A stretch of 35,605 nucleotides of DNA. It comes from Acidimicrobiales bacterium (GTDB lineage Bacteria > Actinomycetota > Acidimicrobiia > Acidimicrobiales > SKKL01). The stretch covers positions 1-35,605 of the forward strand of contig SKKL01000193.1 of NCBI GenBank assembly GCA_007121465.1. Direction: 5' to 3'. The first letter of the stretch is position 1; each line of letters begins with the position of its first letter. Positions 28,594 through 35,605 of this stretch are shown here, piece by piece. Both the position numbers and the translations under genes were made by a program. The notes beneath the pieces are model-generated. The model was not told the DNA's origin, made no database searches, and worked only from the letters and a program-made list of their open reading frames with translations.

Positions 28594-28666
28594 GCCCCCA
28601 TCGTCTAGCGGCCTAGGACACCACCCTCTCAAGGTGGCGGCACGGGTTCGAATCCCGTTGGGGGTA
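28594..28666 (+). tRNA. tRNA-Glu, anticodon CTC
   Basis: A 73-nt cloverleaf: acceptor GCCCCCA/TGGGGGT (first pair G-U), D arm GTCT/GGAC, anticodon stem CCACC/GGTGG with loop CTCTCAA (anticodon CTC at 28628-28630), T arm ACGGG/CCCGT with TTCGAAT. The discriminator is A. CCA follows directly in the DNA (28667-28669). It reads GAG codons. Confidence 0.96.
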
Positions 28667-28675
28667 CCACGTGAG

Positions 28676-28718
28676 AAGCCCCTGGTGAGCGCCCTCCATG
28701 GTGCACGACCAGGGGTTT
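28676..28718 (+). terminator. Terminator after tRNA-Glu
   Basis: AAGCCCCTGGT (28676-28686) and ACCAGGGGTTT (28708-28718) pair over 11 bp with one G-U around a 21-nt loop. The T-run is short (TTT). It ends the tRNA transcript. The A-rich outer edge could also act on the opposite strand, after the reverse LuxR gene. Confidence 0.62.
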
Positions 28719-28794
28719 CGTCGTTCTGGGGGCCTGGCACGCCGCCTGGCGGAGGGCCAGCGAGCTCGTCGTCCTGGGGTGCCTGCCGGCCCTG

Positions 28795-31416
28795 CTAGAG
28801 GTACCGAAGTGTCCTCGCTCGCTCGATGGCCTCGGCGCGGGAGGACGCGTGGAGCTTGCTGATGATGGACTTCACGTGCGTCTTCACCGTGTTCACCGAG
28901 ATGTGTAGCTCGGCGGCGATCTCGTTGTATGACATCGACGTGGCCGCGTAGCGGAGAACGGTTCGCTCCCGCTCGGTGAGCGCCTCTGTCGGCCATTCCG
29001 GCCGGGCAAGTGCGGTTGGTGGGGTGTGCGGCGGTGTCTTGAGGATCCCTTCGAGGAACGGTGTCAGTGACCGGCGACGGGCTGCTCGACACACGACGGC
29101 GAAGGCTTCTGCGCTCGCCTCGGCGAGTTGGAACGCGAGTTGGCCCTCGTCGGCAAGATCGATCGCAGCCTCGGCGAGATCCTCGCGGTCCTCCCCCTCT
29201 GCATGCGAGACACGGAGGCGTAGGGCAGCCAGATCCAGAGCCTGGGGCAGCGTCATTCGATCACCGCCGATCCGGTCGAGCTCGATCGTGGCCAGATCGG
29301 TTCGTCCGGTCGCCAGGTGGAGACGGGCGTGAAGCATGGCGCGGGCCAGCCCGGGGGACAGCTCGTCGAGAAGCTCGTTGGCCCGGTGGAACTCTCCGAG
29401 GTCGATGAGGATGGCGGCCTCGCGAGTGCGAATCCGTTGGAGCACGGCGTTTCCGGGTGCCGGGCGTCTCACCAGCAAACGAGCATCGTGAAGGATGGTC
29501 AGCGCGGCCTCGGAGCTGCCCTCGGAACGACACAGCCGAGCCAGCTCCAGTCGGGCGAGCACGCCCACCGCCACCCGACTGCGGGCACCGGTGGCCACCA
29601 CCCGCTCCAGTTCACGGCGAGCGGCGTCGATCTCGCCGAGTTCGAGCAGCGCTCCACCGCGAACCGCTCGCGGGGCCACGTCTTCCCAGGTCCGGCTCAG
29701 ATCAGCGTCGGAGATCGCCGCAAGGGCGGCGTCCGCCAGCTTCAGTGCCTCGGCGGGTTGTCCCTGTTCGAGACGGAGCTGAGCCAGGGCGCCGGCGTGC
29801 TCGATTCGTTCGATGCTCCCACCGCCGTAGGGCTGGAGCGCTTCGGATAGCGATGCGGCCCGGTGACACTGACCGGTCCAGATCAGCGCTCGCACCGTCA
29901 TCGCGGTGCAGACCTTGATCCATTGGTCGAGACGCGGATCGCTCTCGGAGGCGGTCGCAGCGGCGAGCAGCTCGTGTCCGTGGGCGACAACGGCGTCGAA
30001 GTCGCACAGCGACCCTTCGATCACGACTCGAGCACCGAGAAGCTGCCGACGTTCTGAGTCACCGAGCTCAGCTCCGACGAGGTTGGCGATGCGGTCGACC
30101 AGGCGCTCGGCTTCCACGGGATGACCGGCCAGCACCAAGGCGACGGAGTAGCCGATGCACGCCCCAGGGGCGGTGCGAAGGTCGTGGTCGGCGAAGCCGT
30201 GGGCGGCAGGGTCGAGCTCAGGCAGCCGGTTGGCCAGGTAGGTGTCGAAGACGATCCCGCCGATGATGTCCGCCGCCTCGGCCGGGCGACCAGCCAGCCA
30301 GCGATGGCGGAACGCCCGGGGGAGGTCGCCAACTGCTTCGAAGTGGTCAGCGGCGCGTGCGTGGAGCTGGCGCTCGAGCTCGGGATCGCGTCGGTGGAGC
30401 TCGGCCCTCAGAGTCTCGAGGACGAGTGGATGGTGGCGGATCACCCGGCCACTGGGGTCGACGCGAGTGGCGAGCAGGTTGGCCCGCTCGAGGTCCGACA
30501 GCCCGACATCGTTGCCCTGGTGGAGCGCAACCGCGAGCTCCGGAGTGATCTCGTCGATCACCGAGGTGTGGAGGAGGAACCTCTGCAGCGCCTCTGGCTG
30601 AACCTGGAGCATCTCGCTCAGCAAGTACTGCGCGACGGAGTGGGGAGAGTGGACCAGCCCGTCGACCAGCGCCTGGGGATCGCCGCTCGCCAGCGCGAGG
30701 GCAGTGAGATGCAGACCGGCGGCCCACCCTTCGGTCGTCTCCGCCAGCGAGTCGGCCACCCCCGGCGCGACGGAGACCCCGAAGGCGGCGAGCAACTGGT
30801 TGCCTTCTCGCCGGCTCAGGCGAAGATCGTGATCGCGGAGTTCGCACAACCGGTCGGCGGCACGGAGCCGGTCGAGGCCGAGCGGAGGATCGGTCCGGCT
30901 GCCGAGCGCCAGATGAAGGTTCCCGAGTGCGCGAGCGAGTACGAAGCTGAGCTGCTCGTGCACCTCGGGGCCGAGCAGGTGGACATCGTCGATGACCAAG
31001 ACGATGTCGGGCAGGGCCGCCGCGGCCGCGAGCAGCGCTTCGAGCGCGTCGGGAGCCACATCGTCGTCGAGCACGATGAGGTCGAGCGCCTCCTGAGCAA
31101 ACCCCGGGACAACCGACCGCACGGCGTGAATGATCGCCTGCCAGGCGCGGACGGAGTCGGCGTCGGCACGGTCGGCCTGCATCCAGCACGTCGTCCCGGC
31201 AGGGCGCTGGCTGACCCACTGCCGGAGGATCGTGGTCTTCCCCGACCCGGCGGGCGCGACCACCAGGCGCAACGCTGTCGACCCTGCGCCCTCGAGACGC
31301 TCGACCAGGTCGGGACGGAGAACCTCCGGCGACACGGGTACCGGAACGACGAACTTGGAGAGGGCGAAGCGGGCAGGCCGACGGCGTGTTGAGACGCCCT
31401 CCTCGATGTCGGCCAC
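28795..31416 (-). CDS. LuxR-family regulator of the MalT/LAL type
   Basis: A large ATP-dependent transcription activator of 873 residues. The N-terminal STAND-type ATPase has Walker A APAGSGKT at 54-61 and a Walker B-like LVIDDVHLLG near 140. The long middle region (about 370-770) is made of TPR-like helical repeats that would bind the inducer. The C-terminal LuxR helix-turn-helix (about 808-868) contains LTERERTVLRYAA and ISVNTVKTHVKSII. MalT-type proteins bind ATP and an inducer and form oligomers that activate promoters. The GTG at 31416 follows a TAGGCT -10 by 6 nt, so the mRNA may be leaderless. It is divergent from the alkylsulfatase gene, with an inverted repeat between them. The inducer is unknown. 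Confidence 0.92.
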   Translation of the reverse strand: MADIEEGVSTRRRPARFALSKFVVPVPVSPEVLRPDLVERLEGAGSTALRLVVAPAGSGKTTILRQWVSQRPAGTTCWMQADRADADSVRAWQAIIHAVRSVVPGFAQEALDLIVLDDDVAPDALEALLAAAAALPDIVLVIDDVHLLGPEVHEQLSFVLARALGNLHLALGSRTDPPLGLDRLRAADRLCELRDHDLRLSRREGNQLLAAFGVSVAPGVADSLAETTEGWAAGLHLTALALASGDPQALVDGLVHSPHSVAQYLLSEMLQVQPEALQRFLLHTSVIDEITPELAVALHQGNDVGLSDLERANLLATRVDPSGRVIRHHPLVLETLRAELHRRDPELERQLHARAADHFEAVGDLPRAFRHRWLAGRPAEAADIIGGIVFDTYLANRLPELDPAAHGFADHDLRTAPGACIGYSVALVLAGHPVEAERLVDRIANLVGAELGDSERRQLLGARVVIEGSLCDFDAVVAHGHELLAAATASESDPRLDQWIKVCTAMTVRALIWTGQCHRAASLSEALQPYGGGSIERIEHAGALAQLRLEQGQPAEALKLADAALAAISDADLSRTWEDVAPRAVRGGALLELGEIDAARRELERVVATGARSRVAVGVLARLELARLCRSEGSSEAALTILHDARLLVRRPAPGNAVLQRIRTREAAILIDLGEFHRANELLDELSPGLARAMLHARLHLATGRTDLATIELDRIGGDRMTLPQALDLAALRLRVSHAEGEDREDLAEAAIDLADEGQLAFQLAEASAEAFAVVCRAARRRSLTPFLEGILKTPPHTPPTALARPEWPTEALTERERTVLRYAATSMSYNEIAAELHISVNTVKTHVKSIISKLHASSRAEAIERARTLRYL

Positions 31417-31456
31417 GCGCCCAGCCTACAAGGGGCGATCCGCCATAAGCCGGACG

Positions 31457-31476
31457 ATCACCCCGCGTCGGGTGAT
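31457..31476. promoter_or_regulatory. Inverted repeat ATCACCC-N6-GGGTGAT, site 1
   Basis: Perfect 7-bp arms around CGCGTC, between the divergent LuxR-type gene and the alkylsulfatase gene. It lies about 50 bp upstream of the predicted LuxR start point and 71 bp before the alkylsulfatase ATG. A nearly identical site occurs at 33469-33487. A binding site for the adjacent LuxR-type protein is the simplest reading. Confidence 0.65.
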
Positions 31477-31546
31477 GACATCGGTGCCCGGGGGGCCGGA
31501 GCATCGGGGCACGATCGCGCCGCGGTCGGGTGAGGAGGAGAGTTCC

Positions 31547-33445
31547 ATGGCGATACAGAACGACCACACTGTGCTCGCGACCACACGACAGTCGATCGAC
31601 GAGCGAGCCCTGCGGTTGCCGTTCGACGACGACGACGACTTCGACGACGTCGTCCGGGGGTTCGTGGCCCGCAGCGACGAGCGTCAGGTTCGCGCCGCCG
31701 ACGGACGGGTGGTGTGGGATCTCGACGCCTACGGGTTCCTCGACGGGCCGTGCCCGCCGACCGCCCACCCGAGCCTGTGGCGACAGGGCAAGCTGCTCGT
31801 CGAGGACGGCCTGTTCGAGGTGACCGACCGCATCTACCAGGTTCGGGGCTATGACCTGTCGGTGATGAGCCTCATCGAGGGCGACTCCGGCGTGATCGTG
31901 ATCGACCCGCTGATCTCTCGGGAGACCGCCGCTGCGGCCTTCGCCCTCTACCAACAGGTTCGGGGGCCGCGCCCGGTGACCGGCATGATCTACACCCACT
32001 CCCACATCGATCACTTCGGTGGGGTCAAGGGTGTGCTCGACGAAGCGGACGTCGTTGCGGGCCGGGTGCCCGTCATCGCCCCCCAGGGATTCTTGGAGCA
32101 CGCCGTCGCCGAGAACGTCTTCGCCGGCACGGCCATGGCCCGCCGGGCGGCCTACATGTACGGTGCGGCCCTCGACAAGGGCCCGTCCGGGCAGATCGGC
32201 GCCGGGCTCGGACAGACCACCTCGACCGGTGAACCCACGCTGATCGCACCGACCGTGGAGATCACCCACACCGGTCAGGAGCTGGTGGTCGACGGGGTCC
32301 GCATGGTGTTCCAGCTCACTCCCGGCACCGAGGCACCGGCCGAGATGAACTTCTACTTCCCGGACCAGCGGGCGTTGTGCACGGCCGAGAACACCTCGCA
32401 CACCCTCCACAACATCTTGACGATCAGAGGCGCCCAGGTGCGCGACGCCCAGGGGTGGTCCGCGTATCTCACCGAGACCATTCGGATGTGGGGCGACGAG
32501 CTCGATCTGGTCTTCGCCTCCCACCACTGGCCCACGTGGGGTCGCGAGCGGGCCGTCGAGTTCCTGTCGGTGCAGCGTGACATGTACGCCTACCTGCACG
32601 ACCAGACGCTTCGCCTGCTCAATCAGGGCCATGTCGGTCGAGAGATCGCCGAGCTGATCGAGTTGCCGCCGGCGCTCGAGGAGATCTGGCACGTCCACGG
32701 TTACTACGGCTCGGTCAGCCACAACGTGAAGGCGGTGTACCAGCGCTACATGGGCTGGTACGAGGGCAACCCCGCCCGGTTGTGGACCCATCCGCCGGAG
32801 GCCGCCGCCATCCGCTACGTGCGCGCCATGGGCGGTGCCGATGCCGCAGTCGACGAGGCCCGCCGAGCCGTCGATGCCGGTGACCTGCGCTGGGCCGCCG
32901 AAGTGCTCGACCACGTGCTGTTCGCCGATGAACGACACCCCGACGCCCGGACCCTGCAAGCCGCGGTGTTCGAGCAGCTCGGTTTCGGCTCGGAGAACGG
33001 CACCTGGCGCAACGCGTTTCTCTCGGGTGCCCATGAGCTGCGCCACGGGGTGTTCGGCACACCCGTCTCGTCCGGGTCGCCCGATCTGCTCGGTGCCCTC
33101 ACCGTCGACCAGATCTTCTCCTCGGTGGCTGTCCGGGTGGATGGTCCCCGAGCCTGGCACGAGCGCCTCAGGGTGTCGTTCGTCATCACCGACGAGGGCA
33201 CCGTGTACGAATGCGAGCTGCGGAACGGCGTACTGGCCCACGGGCCCGCCGACCACCCCACCGATGGCTCGACCATCTTCACCCTGACCCGCAGGGCCCT
33301 CATCGGGCTGCTCACCGGGCAGCTCGACCTGGCATCGGCGATCACCGACGAGATCATCGCCGTCGACGGCGACCCGAACGAGCTCGGTCGCCTGACGGAG
33401 GTGCTGGCCCCGGTGGACCCCGACTTCGCCATCGTCACCCCCTGA
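31547..33445 (+). CDS. Alkyl sulfatase, SdsA1/BDS1 type (metallo-beta-lactamase fold)
   Basis: Hydrolyses primary alkyl sulfates such as dodecyl sulfate to alcohol and sulfate using two zinc ions. The 632 residues contain the metallo-beta-lactamase motif HSHIDH (H151, H153, D155, H156), further ligand candidates in TAENTSHTLHNI (about 280-292) and ASHHWPTWG (about 323-331), an alkylsulfatase dimerisation domain (about 375-510) and a C-terminal SCP2-like domain (about 520-632) for the hydrophobic tail. No signal peptide is seen; the N-terminus has an acidic run at 27-34 (DDDDDFDD). Pseudomonas SdsA1 is secreted, so this one is probably cytosolic. GAGGAGGAG 6 nt before the ATG fixes the start. 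Regulation by the divergent LuxR-type protein is likely. Confidence 0.92.
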   Translation: MAIQNDHTVLATTRQSIDERALRLPFDDDDDFDDVVRGFVARSDERQVRAADGRVVWDLDAYGFLDGPCPPTAHPSLWRQGKLLVEDGLFEVTDRIYQVRGYDLSVMSLIEGDSGVIVIDPLISRETAAAAFALYQQVRGPRPVTGMIYTHSHIDHFGGVKGVLDEADVVAGRVPVIAPQGFLEHAVAENVFAGTAMARRAAYMYGAALDKGPSGQIGAGLGQTTSTGEPTLIAPTVEITHTGQELVVDGVRMVFQLTPGTEAPAEMNFYFPDQRALCTAENTSHTLHNILTIRGAQVRDAQGWSAYLTETIRMWGDELDLVFASHHWPTWGRERAVEFLSVQRDMYAYLHDQTLRLLNQGHVGREIAELIELPPALEEIWHVHGYYGSVSHNVKAVYQRYMGWYEGNPARLWTHPPEAAAIRYVRAMGGADAAVDEARRAVDAGDLRWAAEVLDHVLFADERHPDARTLQAAVFEQLGFGSENGTWRNAFLSGAHELRHGVFGTPVSSGSPDLLGALTVDQIFSSVAVRVDGPRAWHERLRVSFVITDEGTVYECELRNGVLAHGPADHPTDGSTIFTLTRRALIGLLTGQLDLASAITDEIIAVDGDPNELGRLTEVLAPVDPDFAIVTP

Positions 33446-33468
33446 AACGCTGTTGAGCCGAGTGCGAA

Positions 33469-33487
33469 ATCACCCCGCGTGGGTGAT
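33469..33487. promoter_or_regulatory. Inverted repeat ATCACCC-N5-GGGTGAT, site 2
   Basis: Perfect 7-bp arms around CGCGT, sharing ATCACCCCGCGT with site 1 at 31457. It lies 24 bp after the alkylsulfatase stop and about 97 bp before the next gene. A -10-like GATAGT (33509-33514) starts about 31 bp from its centre, which places the site near -42 of a transcript beginning around 33521, a usual place for LuxR-type activators. Confidence 0.6.
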
Positions 33488-33583
33488 CCCGCAAGAGGTT
33501 CGGTCCTGGATAGTTGCCGTCAACGACAAGCTGCGCCTGGCCCGGACGAACGCGGTCCAGGCGCTCGTACGAAGGAGCGGGTC

Positions 33584-33982
33584 ATGGTCCTCGCCACAAC
33601 GAACTTCCCTCTACTGAACGTGTTCCTGACGATGCTGTGGTTCTTCCTCTTCGTCGTCTGGCTGATGCTGCTGTTCCGGGTGTTCGCCGACGTCTTCCGA
33701 AGCGAGATGGGTGGAGTGGCGAAAGCCTTCTGGGTCGTCTTCGTGATCGTGCTCCCGTTCCTCGGGGTGCTCGCCTACCTGATCGCGCGGGGACCCAAGA
33801 TGGCTCAGCGGGAGATGGAGGCGTTCGCGGCCCAAGAGGAGGCGGCACGCCAGTACATCCGCTCGGTCGCAGGCAATGGCACGAGCCCGACCGAGGAGCT
33901 CAGCCGGCTGGCGGATCTCAGGTCGCGTGGCGTCCTCGACGACGCTGAGTACGCCACGATGAAGGCCAAGGTCATTGCCTGA
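33584..33982 (+). CDS. Small membrane protein with PLDc_N-like and SHOCT domains
   Basis: A 132-residue protein. Two transmembrane helices (about 10-33 and 47-66, each with aromatic edges) form a unit resembling the PLDc_N (cardiolipin synthase N-terminal) family. A charged helix (about 70-90, MAQREMEAFAAQEEAA) links it to a C-terminal SHOCT motif (about 103-131: ELSRLADLRSRGVLDDAEYATMKAKVI). SHOCT is thought to mediate oligomerisation; no enzyme activity is indicated. The ATG has AAGGAG 6 nt upstream. It follows inverted-repeat site 2 and is 2 nt from the next gene, so the two form an operon. Confidence 0.85.
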   Translation: MVLATTNFPLLNVFLTMLWFFLFVVWLMLLFRVFADVFRSEMGGVAKAFWVVFVIVLPFLGVLAYLIARGPKMAQREMEAFAAQEEAARQYIRSVAGNGTSPTEELSRLADLRSRGVLDDAEYATMKAKVIA

Positions 33983-33984
33983 GC

Positions 33985-34671
33985 GTGCTGAGTGCAACGC
34001 TGGCCGAAGCGGTCGCGGGGGTCTTCCCCTACGCCGCCGGCGTGGGTCTGAGCCCGATCCCCATCATCACTGTCGTCCTCGTGCTGTTCTCCGCCCGGGC
34101 GAGGATCAACGGGCCCATGTTCCTCGCTGGCTGGGCCACCGGGCTGGCAGCTCTCGTGACGGTCGTCCACCTGACGGCCAGCCAGCTCGACGCGGGGACA
34201 GACGACACAGTCGACGACGGCATCGCCTGGTTGCGGGTTCTGCTCGGCACGGTGCTGTTGATCGCTGCGGCGAAGAAGTGGCGGCATCGCCCGGGACCGG
34301 GGGAGGAGCCGTCGCTCCCGGCCTGGATGACGCGCATCGAAGGGATCTCCCCGGTACGGGCGCTCGGTCTGGGACTGTTGCTGGCCTCGAACCCGAAGAA
34401 CCTCGCTCTGTCCTTTGGCGCCGGGACGAGCCTGGCGCAGCTCGCCGTGCCCGCCCGCCAGGCCGGAGCCGCCATCGTCGTCTTCGTCCTCGTGGGAAGC
34501 GCCGCGGTGATCGTGGCGGTGGGGTACGCCTCGTCGGGCGTGGCTGGGGTGCGTCAGCGACTCGAGGAGGCCAAGGCCTGGCTGGCCCTGCACAACGGTT
34601 CGCTGGTTGCAGTCCTGTACGTGGTGTTCGGCGCGCTGCTCGTGTCACGAGGGCTGGGGTCCGTCACCTGA
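33985..34671 (+). CDS. GAP (Sap) family membrane protein
   Basis: A 228-residue polytopic membrane protein with about six hydrophobic segments (about 4-36, 42-63, 80-96, 123-140, 158-180, 206-224), similar to the GAP/Sap family (sulfolipid-1-addressing protein, related to LysE-type exporters). In mycobacteria such proteins help move glycolipids or peptidoglycolipids to the cell surface. Typical features are the N-terminal PYAAGVGLSPIPIITVVLVLF and the mid-protein LGLGLLLASNPKNLALSF. The GTG start lies 2 nt after the previous stop. The lipid substrate cannot be told. Its place beside an alkylsulfatase hints at handling of amphiphiles, but this is inference. Confidence 0.85.
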   Translation: MLSATLAEAVAGVFPYAAGVGLSPIPIITVVLVLFSARARINGPMFLAGWATGLAALVTVVHLTASQLDAGTDDTVDDGIAWLRVLLGTVLLIAAAKKWRHRPGPGEEPSLPAWMTRIEGISPVRALGLGLLLASNPKNLALSFGAGTSLAQLAVPARQAGAAIVVFVLVGSAAVIVAVGYASSGVAGVRQRLEEAKAWLALHNGSLVAVLYVVFGALLVSRGLGSVT

Positions 34672-34742
34672 GCGCCAGGTCCGACTCGGCCCGCATCTGG
34701 CGGGACCTACTCCAGGCCGACTGACAACGGGAGGAGTACGGC

Positions 34743-35402
34743 ATGAGCGACGTGATGTTGGGAGCATTTGCGGTCTTGGCCGGCGCACCGTTCTGCTACC
34801 GCGGCTACATGGGGATGCGGCTCCTGATCCCGATCTGGGGTGCCTTCACCGGTTTCACCGTCGGCGCTGGCCTCGTCGCCTCGATCGTGGGCGGAGGCTT
34901 TCTCGCCTCGGTCACCGGATGGCTCGTCGGCTTCGCCTTCGCTGTCGTCCTCGCCGGGCTCGCTTACCTGTACTACGCGGTGTCGGTCGTCGTGATCATG
35001 GGGTCGGCTGGGTTCCTCATTGGTGCGGCGCTCATGGTGGCGCTCGATGTCGCCTGGACCTGGCTCGTCGGGCCCGTCGCGGTGACGGCGGGCATTGCGC
35101 TCGCGTTCGTCGCCGTCGTCGTCGACCTCCCGAGGGTGATGCTCACGCTGGTGACCGCCCTCGGCGGGGCAGCCGCGGTCACGGTGGGACTCATGCTCTT
35201 CGCAGGAGCGGTCGACGGTGACGACCTGTCTTCAGCCGACGTCGTGACCAGGATCGAGTTCGACTGGTGGTGGTATGCGATCTACCTCATCGTCTCCGTC
35301 ACCGGGATGGTCTCCCAGACCCGGTCCGCTCAGCAGTTGCACCTGAGCGTGCAGGAAGCCTCGCGCAGCCAACGTCGACCGAGCACTGACCGGCACCACT
35401 GA
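34743..35402 (+). CDS. DUF4203-like membrane protein
   Basis: A 219-residue membrane protein with about seven hydrophobic segments in the first 150 residues and one at about 175-192, ending in a charged tail (about 195-219). The opening AVLAGAPFCYRGYMGMRLLIPIWGAF and repeated Gly/Ala-rich helices resemble DUF4203 and TMEM198-like proteins, whose function in bacteria is unknown. GGGAGGAG 6 nt upstream fixes the ATG at 34743. It is 71 bp after the GAP gene in the same direction; no terminator is seen between them, so it may be the third gene of this unit. Confidence 0.78.
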   Translation: MSDVMLGAFAVLAGAPFCYRGYMGMRLLIPIWGAFTGFTVGAGLVASIVGGGFLASVTGWLVGFAFAVVLAGLAYLYYAVSVVVIMGSAGFLIGAALMVALDVAWTWLVGPVAVTAGIALAFVAVVVDLPRVMLTLVTALGGAAAVTVGLMLFAGAVDGDDLSSADVVTRIEFDWWWYAIYLIVSVTGMVSQTRSAQQLHLSVQEASRSQRRPSTDRHH

Positions 35403-35485
35403 TCACTCGCGGCGAGATGTAGGGGCGACTTCACGCCCGAGCGTCGGGATCATCGTGGCGCGGTGGACGCTGTTCCCCGACGCCG

Positions 35486-35605
35486 TCACGGGTCGGCTGG
35501 GGTCGGTCGGTGGTCGAGAACGAGGGGCGCGCTCCACGTGACCGCGACGAGCGCGAGCGCGAGGAGCAGGGTGGGGAGCGACCAGTCCAACCACAGGATC
35601 GCAAC
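35486..35605 (-). CDS. Membrane protein, C-terminal fragment (cut by the window)
   Basis: Read on the reverse strand from the right edge, 39 codons end in TGA at 35488-35486. The fragment begins VAILWLDWSLPTLLLALALV and ends VLDHRPTPADP: one hydrophobic helix (about 8-30) followed by a short polar tail. This is the pattern of the last helix of a multi-pass membrane protein. It is convergent with the DUF4203-like gene across an 83-bp gap that contains a small hairpin (CCCGA-GCG-TCGGG) without a T-run. The family cannot be told from this piece. Confidence 0.6.
   Translation of the reverse strand, partial: VAILWLDWSLPTLLLALALVAVTWSAPLVLDHRPTPADP

Noticed and set aside
30347-33256. A 969-codon reverse frame across the alkylsulfatase and the start of the LuxR-type gene
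   Set aside because: Antisense shadow of the alkylsulfatase running into an out-of-frame reading of the regulator.
35403-35594. A 63-codon reverse frame at the right edge
   Set aside because: Arg/Pro-rich out-of-frame reading. Another reverse frame gives a clear membrane helix and a stop at 35486-35488.

Overview
The window is about 35.6 kb of high-GC, densely coded DNA with many GTG starts, divergent leaderless promoters and actinobacterial gene forms (long-type SerC, 521-aa SerA with an ACT domain, LeuB of the mycobacterial type, CimA-type citramalate synthase, GAP/Sap and DUF4203 membrane proteins). I infer an actinobacterium, most likely of the class Acidimicrobiia. The class-level call rests on general resemblance only.

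Layout. (1) 1-878: the end-truncated ATPase of an ABC exporter, divergent from ilvD. (2) 920-6127: ilvD, then a 12-codon leader peptide with an attenuator, then the overlapping or closely spaced ilvB-ilvN-ilvC. (3) 6154-14303: metY, a poorly bounded reverse-strand hypothetical gene, serC (reverse), a class I aminotransferase coupled to an S9 peptidase, and serA. (4) 14342-16513: a lipoprotein with a beta-propeller domain. (5) 16589-19364: leuD and leuC on the reverse strand, divergent from an IclR-type regulator whose promoter spacer carries an inverted repeat. (6) 19447-22098: a DUF2254 membrane protein convergent with an alpha/beta hydrolase and greA. (7) 22138-28443: a second 12-codon leader and attenuator, then leuB-ilvE-cimA-hypothetical-gltX-DUF218. 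(8) tRNA-Gln(CTG) and tRNA-Glu(CTC). (9) 28795-35605: a MalT/LAL-type LuxR regulator divergent from an alkylsulfatase, followed by three small membrane-protein genes and the C-terminal end of another membrane protein.

Most of the window makes branched-chain amino acids. CimA with LeuCD and LeuB can make 2-oxobutyrate from pyruvate and acetyl-CoA. IlvBN, IlvC, IlvD and IlvE then complete isoleucine and valine, and LeuCDB also serve leucine. No leuA or ilvA lies in the window. Serine (SerA, SerC), methionine (MetY) and glutamate charging (GltX with its tRNA genes) complete an amino-acid island.

The most interesting signals are regulatory. Two separate operons, ilvBNC and leuB-ilvE-cimA, have the same leader design: a leaderless promoter, a GTG-started 12-codon peptide ending in TAG, an inverted repeat that begins at that stop codon with the same bases, and an intrinsic terminator. 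There is also a two-copy repeat of three helically phased TCGGCGCCGA palindromes, and a pair of ATCACCC/GGGTGAT inverted repeats that frame the LuxR-alkylsulfatase-membrane gene group.
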